Positions 58,528-64,000 of a stretch of DNA of 64,000 nucleotides are shown piece by piece (positions within the stretch are counted from its first letter, which is position 1; each line of letters begins with the position of its first letter). The position numbers and the translations under genes were made by a program. This stretch comes from Fragilaria crotonensis (lineage: Eukaryota; Bacillariophyta; Fragilariophyceae; Fragilariales; Fragilariaceae): contig JAKSYS010000032.1 of NCBI GenBank assembly GCA_022925895.1, positions 62,001 to 126,000 of the forward strand. Direction: 5' to 3'. A model generated the notes under the pieces. That model worked only from the letters and a program-made list of their open reading frames with translations, was not told where the DNA came from and did no database searches.

Positions 58528-59579
58528 TTTATGGTGATTGTGCTGTTACCCGTTTGTGTAGTTGATGAATTGGATACAGGCGGGACACGCCAGTGAAGGG
58601 GTATGTATTATGTATGTGATGCAGGCTATATGGACTGGAACGCTTGGTTTGTGGTAAGTTGCCGATCTAATCGCAGGCCTGTCTGTCAGCAAACGTCGAG
58701 TCAGTACCTTGCTAGTTTCTGAGAACTTTCAGGTAGCAAATATATGATAGAGCAGATCTCGTTTAATCTTCTTTTCCAATCGAAATCCGACCTTGCACGA
58801 TGTGGTGATCGTCCGTGCTGCCGGAGTGTTCCAAATATCAGACTAAAGAATGGTGTAGGTTATAGATCGGCTGAATTGGTCGACGACCGAGGTACGGAGT
58901 ACAGTATTTACTCGGTTTTCATCAGCGGTGGTGCGGGTGGAGGTGAGATTGAATGACGTGTCGTTTCAAAGGGTGTGCGCGTGACACACAGACACACGTA
59001 TCCAACCAAGATCTCGGTACTGTATCGACCTTCCAAGCGTCACTTCTTCAAGCATTCATTCAACCTTCAACCTGGAGCGTTCAGATGTGATCCCACGCCC
59101 GATATAAAACACTCTGACCATACGTTACATATGACATATATATGCAGATATATCATACTATACTTACACGCCGTGTTGATATCAACGGACGTAAGAGTCG
59201 GTATCCATTCACGTATAACTACAGCAATACACTACTTGAATGCTCCAGTAATAGCAGGATCCATCCTCTTGACAGGAGATCTCAAGGAATCGAGATATGA
59301 TAGGATCGGCTTCTGCTCATGATTGCCTCCAGAACTGATAAAAACGTAACAACAGACGCACCATCGCGACTGTGGCACCGATCCATTCCAATCTAATAAC
59401 ACCTACTAATTGTAGCAGCCAACAGCTGAGCTCACAGTCATCCAAATCTGCACGCAGCCGAATTTTCTCAACCAACAACTCTCACTCAATTCATAACGGT
59501 TGCATTGTTCAAGCCTATACACAGCAGAAATCCTCGAACGTCCACAACGTGCATCAACAAAACAAGAACTTCCCACACT
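58528..59579. other. Bidirectional promoter region, no gene seen
   Basis: A 1-kb gap between the starts of FtsZ (minus) and the TPR protein gene (plus). It includes an AT-rich stretch with TATATAT-type words around 59130-59170. Open frames here lack coding character. Confidence 0.45.
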
Positions 59580-60396
59580 ATGCAATTCACACTCTTTCAA
59601 TTCCACATCATTGTGGCCGCGACAACCCTCGTCGCTTTGGCGTCATCCTTGTCACCCTCCGGATGGGGAACGCCGGCGAAAAGTCGCCACCACAGAGTTG
59701 TCCATCGCAGCATGACAGAAGCCTCTGCGGCAACTCCTGTAGTGTCAGGACTTCAAATGACGGCATCGGAAGAAGATTCGAAACCAACCACCTTTCGCGA
59801 AGCTGAGGTGTTGGGGTTGAGACTCATGCAAGAAGGACAGTTCGAGGAGGCCCTAAAAGGTAAGAAATACGTGGTACTCGACAAATGTATTCGACACCAT
59901 TACGAAGGGCCTTGACGTCCTCTCCTGAACTCGCTGACTTGGCAATTCTGGTTCATGACATATTTCGTCCTGACCTTGATTCTCATCCTGACTCGATTGC
60001 CCTCTTCTCCTCTCCCACTATACTCCAGCATTCAAGGACGGCATGAAACTTTCTGGTTCTCGCCCCGACGTGATTCGGAAACAGCTCGTATCGGGCCCAT
60101 CGCCGGTCGGTGGTGCCATTGGTGGCTTTGAATCGGGCAACGTGTTGCTCTTGGACGAATTTGAACTCCAAGCCGCCCACTACAACATGGCCTGCGCTCA
60201 CGCACAATTGGGTTCCGTCGACAATGCCGTGGCCAATTTGAAGCTAGCCTTTGAGAATGGATTCGATAACTTTGCCACCGTTCGGGGTGATCCGGATTTG
60301 AAAGCACTGCAGGGCACGCCGGAGTTTGAGGAATTGCTGGAAGAGTACGATCGTGGGAAAGGATTCAATCCATTTGGAATCTTTTCGAAAAAGTAG
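59580..60396 (+). CDS. TPR-like protein, probably plastid-targeted
   Basis: Two exons (59580-59859, 60029-60396; GTAAGA donor, phase 1) give 215 residues. The N-terminus MQFTLFQFHIIVAATTLVAL is a signal peptide with a basic stretch after it. Repeat-like helices follow: LGLRLMQEGQFEEALKAFKD and AAHYNMACAHAQLGSVDNAV, then a GFDNFATVRGDPDLKALQGT segment typical of TPR proteins of plant and algal chloroplasts. The end is GKGFNPFGIFSKK. TPR proteins act as assembly scaffolds; some of this shape assist photosystem or thylakoid assembly. The partner is unknown. The 3' end is 91 bp from the glycosyltransferase gene's end. Confidence 0.8.
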
Positions 60397-60487
60397 ACAA
60401 GGTAACTGATAATAAGAAATATATACATGTACATACCATTATGGGCATATGCCATGGCGTCAACGATTACTGCTATTGAGACGCATG

Positions 60488-61807
60488 TTATTGTTTGGAC
60501 GTGGCCTTTTCCGCTTTTTTCCGGTTCCAAGCCTGCTCTAATTCTCGGAACCGGATTCGAAACAGATAGTGATGCAAATCATTATCGCGATCCCACTGAT
60601 GAACGACTGGCGCCAAGCTGCCATCCCAATTAAACACCTCGTGACTTGTGGTATTATAAATGCCCCATTCCGCAAATGGCCGTGTTCGCATTGCACCCAG
60701 GTTGTTGATCACCCCGTATCCTTGGACCCACACGGTCAATCCCAAAATAGCATCGACATTTGCCAATTTGTGAGAATAGTACAAATAGTTATGGAATCCT
60801 TGGTCAGACCCCGTCATGCGCACTTCTGTCTCATCCTTTTCATTGATTTCCGCTCGAAGGTACTGCTCCATAGCGACGACTTCACCCATGGTCGACCCGG
60901 AACAAATGGTGGGCTTCTCGCGGAGTGCATCCAGGACTTGGTTGCCGTACCCTTGCCTCAACCAGTTGAGATTCTTGGTCGATTTTCCGAGTCGTGTTGC
61001 ACTCGCATTCTCCCCAAAGAACCACAAGCGTCCCTGCGTCACATTTGGATCCGACTGACGGGGAAGATTGACAAAGGGATTCGTCTGAAAGTAGGAATCG
61101 CGAGCATCCAAGATCATGATCCACGAATTCTTGTGATAGTGTTGCAACCAAATCCAATACCATTCGTACCGGAGCGTGGCGACGACACGACCGTCGCGAG
61201 GGTCTTGCGCCTTTCGCACGACGCGTGATCCAGTCGCATCTGTATCGATCCAACCATAGACTTGATGCAAACGGCACATTTGAAATATATCAAAGCTCCC
61301 TTGTTTCGTGACTTTGCGCGGTGCCGGAGACTTGAAGTCTTCCGCCAAACAATCCATGTCGGAGTGGTAAATGACTAGATTCGGTTGCTGTGTCAAGTAT
61401 TCCATTACTCCAGGATGTACTAATCGTTCTTCAGCAATAGCAAGGACTATGTCACCGCCAAAACCAGTCGCTCGCAACGTTTCAATGAAATGTAGATAAT
61501 ATGGAATCGAATACCCTTCCGCATAGGCGAAGACCGCATCCACTTCGGGACGGTGGTGTCCATAAGCGGGTAGGACTATCGGAACCGCACCGCGCGGTTC
61601 TATGGCGTCGGTGGGTTTGGGGAACGACGTTGGACCCAACACAACCGCATCGTCTGCTGGCACGAAGAGTTTGGCATCCGGATGCAAGTGGGCTTCTTGT
61701 AGTTGTACCATCGGCTGCTGTTGCAGTTGCTGCGCTACTGTTGTGATGGTTTGCAGAAGATGAATCAGTGCAACCAAACAACACGAGAGTCGTATTGGCA
61801 AAGTCAT
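60488..61807 (-). CDS. Secretory-pathway glycosyltransferase-like protein (DARDS motif)
   Basis: The first ATG in frame is at 61807, giving 439 residues. It begins with a hydrophobic signal anchor (LSCCLVALIHLLQTITTV) and a Gln-rich stem. The core has FIETLRATGFGGDIVLAI, then RYEWYWIWLQHYHKNSWIMI leading to LDARDSYFQTNPF, an acidic D-x-D-like motif as in GT-A fold transferases. Later come MTGSDQGFHNYLYYS and AEWGIYNTTSHEVFNWDG. It is probably a Golgi type II membrane enzyme acting on glycans. The donor and acceptor are unknown. The C-terminal end is Lys-rich (RKKAEKATSKQ). No introns. Confidence 0.75.
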   Translation of the reverse strand: MTLPIRLSCCLVALIHLLQTITTVAQQLQQQPMVQLQEAHLHPDAKLFVPADDAVVLGPTSFPKPTDAIEPRGAVPIVLPAYGHHRPEVDAVFAYAEGYSIPYYLHFIETLRATGFGGDIVLAIAEERLVHPGVMEYLTQQPNLVIYHSDMDCLAEDFKSPAPRKVTKQGSFDIFQMCRLHQVYGWIDTDATGSRVVRKAQDPRDGRVVATLRYEWYWIWLQHYHKNSWIMILDARDSYFQTNPFVNLPRQSDPNVTQGRLWFFGENASATRLGKSTKNLNWLRQGYGNQVLDALREKPTICSGSTMGEVVAMEQYLRAEINEKDETEVRMTGSDQGFHNYLYYSHKLANVDAILGLTVWVQGYGVINNLGAMRTRPFAEWGIYNTTSHEVFNWDGSLAPVVHQWDRDNDLHHYLFRIRFRELEQAWNRKKAEKATSKQ

Positions 61808-62552
61808 TACAGCATTACAGAGAGGGTAATAACTAAGAACTGACAACGACAAAAAGTGCAAATCAAACAGGATGGGCAATTTTCGATCATTCTTGCTGAT
61901 GTGCTAGTGGTACTACTGGTAGTACTACTAGTACAGCTGTAGTGTGAGGACTGTATATTCATGAATGTACAGTACATTGCAGTTTGTGATATATTCATAT
62001 TTGACGATGATTATTAAATGCAATCGAGCATAGCACAATAGCACGTAGCAGTACCCAGAACTCGTAGCGGTGCTACGGTGCTATCTACTACCAGTACCAT
62101 TAGGTGCGTATGGCTATTGCAGTACAAGTACCGCTGCACTACAGTATCGAAGTATTGATCGGACGTCAGAATCTTGTCCTTCTGTCCAATAGGCGATACG
62201 CGTCACTTCAGCGCGCTGGCCAATCACTAGATGTTTAAGTATAAACCGTCCTTTTCTTAAAGATATATTCATGTATATAGATGAACTCTAAGAGCTCTAA
62301 GCGCTACGTGTTGTGCCTACTCGACTTAGTAGGACCGTAGGACACTCGCAGCAAGTACTTACATATATCCTTATGCATAGGAAATGCGCTCGATCATCCC
62401 TCACGGCTCACGCCTCACGGCTCACTGCTACTCGTAGATGAAGTCGCCTACTCGTACTCGAGTACCTGGTCTTGCCTCTTGCCTCACAACTCACAACGCC
62501 CATTTCTGAAGCAACGCGGACAACAAGCTGAAACACCAAATATCCACGAACC
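61808..62552. other. Bidirectional promoter region, GTAC-rich
   Basis: Head-to-head gap between the glycosyltransferase and the mitochondrial-type FtsZ gene. It contains the near-palindrome GTACTACTGGTAGTACTACT at 61909 and repeated CTCACGGCTCACG words at about 62400-62430. No gene seen. Confidence 0.5.
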
Positions 62553-64000
62553 ATGTGGAAAAGGCCTATTGTTTCATTGGCGTCGACAGCTGCTGTGAGT
62601 TGTCGGCGTTCGGCGTCGTCTCACTCCAGCATGCAGAAGAAGGCTCTGAAGGCGTTGGGGACCAAACCTATGGATCAAATGCAGCATCCACAACAGCAAC
62701 AGCAACAACAGCAGCAACACCTGAGTCCGACTACCACGTCCTCCACTCCAGAAGATATCAACGGTGATCGTGATAAAGAAGAAATGGTGCAATTTTTGAA
62801 GAGCCCCACATACTCTCAAAATGGTTCCTCGGTCCCTGATGAATGGGCACCCCTGGTGTCCACGAATGCTTCGGTTAACACAGAGGAACGAATTTCGCCA
62901 ATTTCACCGACGCCTCACTTGATTCCTGGCAGCGCTGTTGGTCATCTGCATGAGTTTGCACCTCGCATACTAGTCGCTGGAGTTGGTGGTGGTGGTTCCA
63001 ACGCCGTCAATCATATGGTCTCCAAGGGATTGCAAGGTACGCAACTCGTTCAACTACCGAAGTGCCGCTTGCCGTCTCGCATCTTCTGCATACTTACCGT
63101 CCACTAATGCACATTGTCTCCCTCACTCATACACAAATCCTTATTTGCTCCATGCATGTCGTTGTTCACAAAGGAGTCGATTTCTTGGCCCTCAATACCG
63201 ATGCACAGCACTTGAGTTCAACACTCACTGATCGAAGGCTCCAGTTGGGTGAGGAGTTGACCGGGGGTCTCGGTTGTGGAGCCAATCCCGACACCGGTCG
63301 GTTGGCCGCAGAAGAATGCCGCGACAAGATCTCAGCCGCCTTGGAAAACACCCACATGCTATTCATTACTGCTGGGATGGGCGGCGGCACTGGCACTGGT
63401 GCGGCGCCCGTTGTGGCGGAAATCGCCTATCAAATGGGGATTTTGACTGTTGCCGTTGTCACGTTGCCTTTTACTTTTGAAGGCACTCTTCGAAGACGAT
63501 TGGCGCTAGAAGGGATTCAACAATTGCAAGAGGTGGTGGATACATTGATTGTCATTCCAAATCAAAATTTGTTTGCCCTCGCCACTCCTGAAACCTCGTT
63601 TGTGGAGGCCTTTTCAATGGCCGACGATGTATTGCTTGGTGGCGTCAAAAGTATTACCGACCTCATGTCTTCTCCAGGTCTTATCAATTTGGACTTTGCC
63701 GATGTTCAATCGGTCATGCACGGCATGGGCAATGCCCTCTTGGGAACTGGCATTGCATCGGGCCCTGACCGGGCCTTGGAGGCCGCACAGCTGGCGTTGG
63801 ACAATCCCCTTCTGGGAAGCGATTTGGATATATCCACTGCCAAAGGTATGTTGGTCAACATCACTGGCGGGTCGGACATGACACTTTTTGAAGTCGACAA
63901 GGCTGCGCAGTATGTGACGCAACGAGTTAGTGATCAGAACGCCACTATCATATTTGGCAGCGCGTACGACCCAGCGCTTCAGGGCTCTATTCGTGTATCA
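62553..64000 (+). CDS. ftsZ: FtsZ, mitochondrial division type, partial
   Basis: Exon 1 is 62553-63036. A 137-nt intron follows (GTACGC to CACAAAG), then exon 2 from 63174 runs off the right edge. The leader MWKRPIVSLASTAAVSCRRS is Arg/Ser-rich with no acidic residues, typical of mitochondrial import. A linker with nine Gln in a row follows, then the GTPase core ILVAGVGGGGSNAVNHMVSK, TDRRLQLGEELTGGLGCGAN, and the tubulin signature TAGMGGGTGTGAAPVVAEI. PGLINLDFADVQSVMHGMG is the synergy loop region. The protein should form the inner division ring of the mitochondrion, a trait kept by some algae and lost in animals, fungi and land plants. At least the last part of the GTPase domain and the tail are missing. 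Confidence 0.92.
62688..62721 (+). repeat. CAG/CAA tract encoding nine Gln in the FtsZ linker
   Basis: A CAACAG repeat codes for polyGln between the presequence and the GTPase core of the mitochondrial-type FtsZ. It may vary in length. Confidence 0.8.

Overview
The window looks like nuclear DNA from a diatom, most like the pennate Phaeodactylum tricornutum. This is an inference from four things: genes with few, short GT-AG introns (about 50-250 nt); N-terminal leaders of secretory, plastid and mitochondrial type; separate FtsZ genes with plastid-type and mitochondrion-type leaders; and a Copia fossil of the type common in diatoms. About 20 host genes can be supported. No tRNA, rRNA, CRISPR array or operon was found.

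Left part (1-21 kb). A TRAPP-like (Trs65/TRAPPC13-like) gene runs off the left edge. It is followed by a secreted M14 carboxypeptidase with Pro-rich repeats, a small secreted Cys protein with an Arg-Pro-Thr tail, a TBC1D20-like Rab GAP, a Vps34-like PI3-kinase with an N-terminal PDZ domain, a PLAC8 protein and a DOMON/copper monooxygenase. Three of these (TRAPP-like, TBC, Vps34) concern Rab1 and endomembrane traffic. The TBC and Vps34 reading frames are interrupted as read here: a +1 shift in TBC and an in-frame TAG in the Vps34 kinase core.

Middle part (21-32.4 kb). This is an 11-kb island without a credible host gene. It holds a 632-bp MITE with perfect 25-bp terminal inverted repeats and TA duplications, a decayed open frame resembling a high-copy diatom element family, a broken Ty1/copia-type element recognisable by its integrase C-terminus, and a small inverted-repeat structure.

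Right part (32.4-64 kb). This is gene dense. In order: a receptor-type nucleotide cyclase fused to a phosphodiesterase; an ER-type peroxiredoxin ending in KDEL; an acidic low-complexity protein; a WD40-ion channel fusion; glutamine:fructose-6-phosphate amidotransferase with a leader that would have to be removed to free its catalytic Cys; a polyQ heat-shock factor; a single-pass membrane protein; a DECD-type RNA helicase; a CRAL-TRIO protein; a plastid-type protein of unknown function; plastid-type FtsZ; a TPR protein; a DARD-motif glycosyltransferase; and mitochondrial-type FtsZ running off the right edge. Genes often sit head-to-head over 0.5-1 kb of sequence (helicase/CRAL-TRIO, GFAT/HSF, FtsZ/TPR, glycosyltransferase/FtsZ) or tail-to-tail within about 75-150 bp. 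Gaps between genes are full of short GTAC-rich palindromic words such as GTACCAGGTAC.

Starts and splice sites were derived by hand from frame continuity, GT-AG sites and remembered family motifs. No database search was possible.
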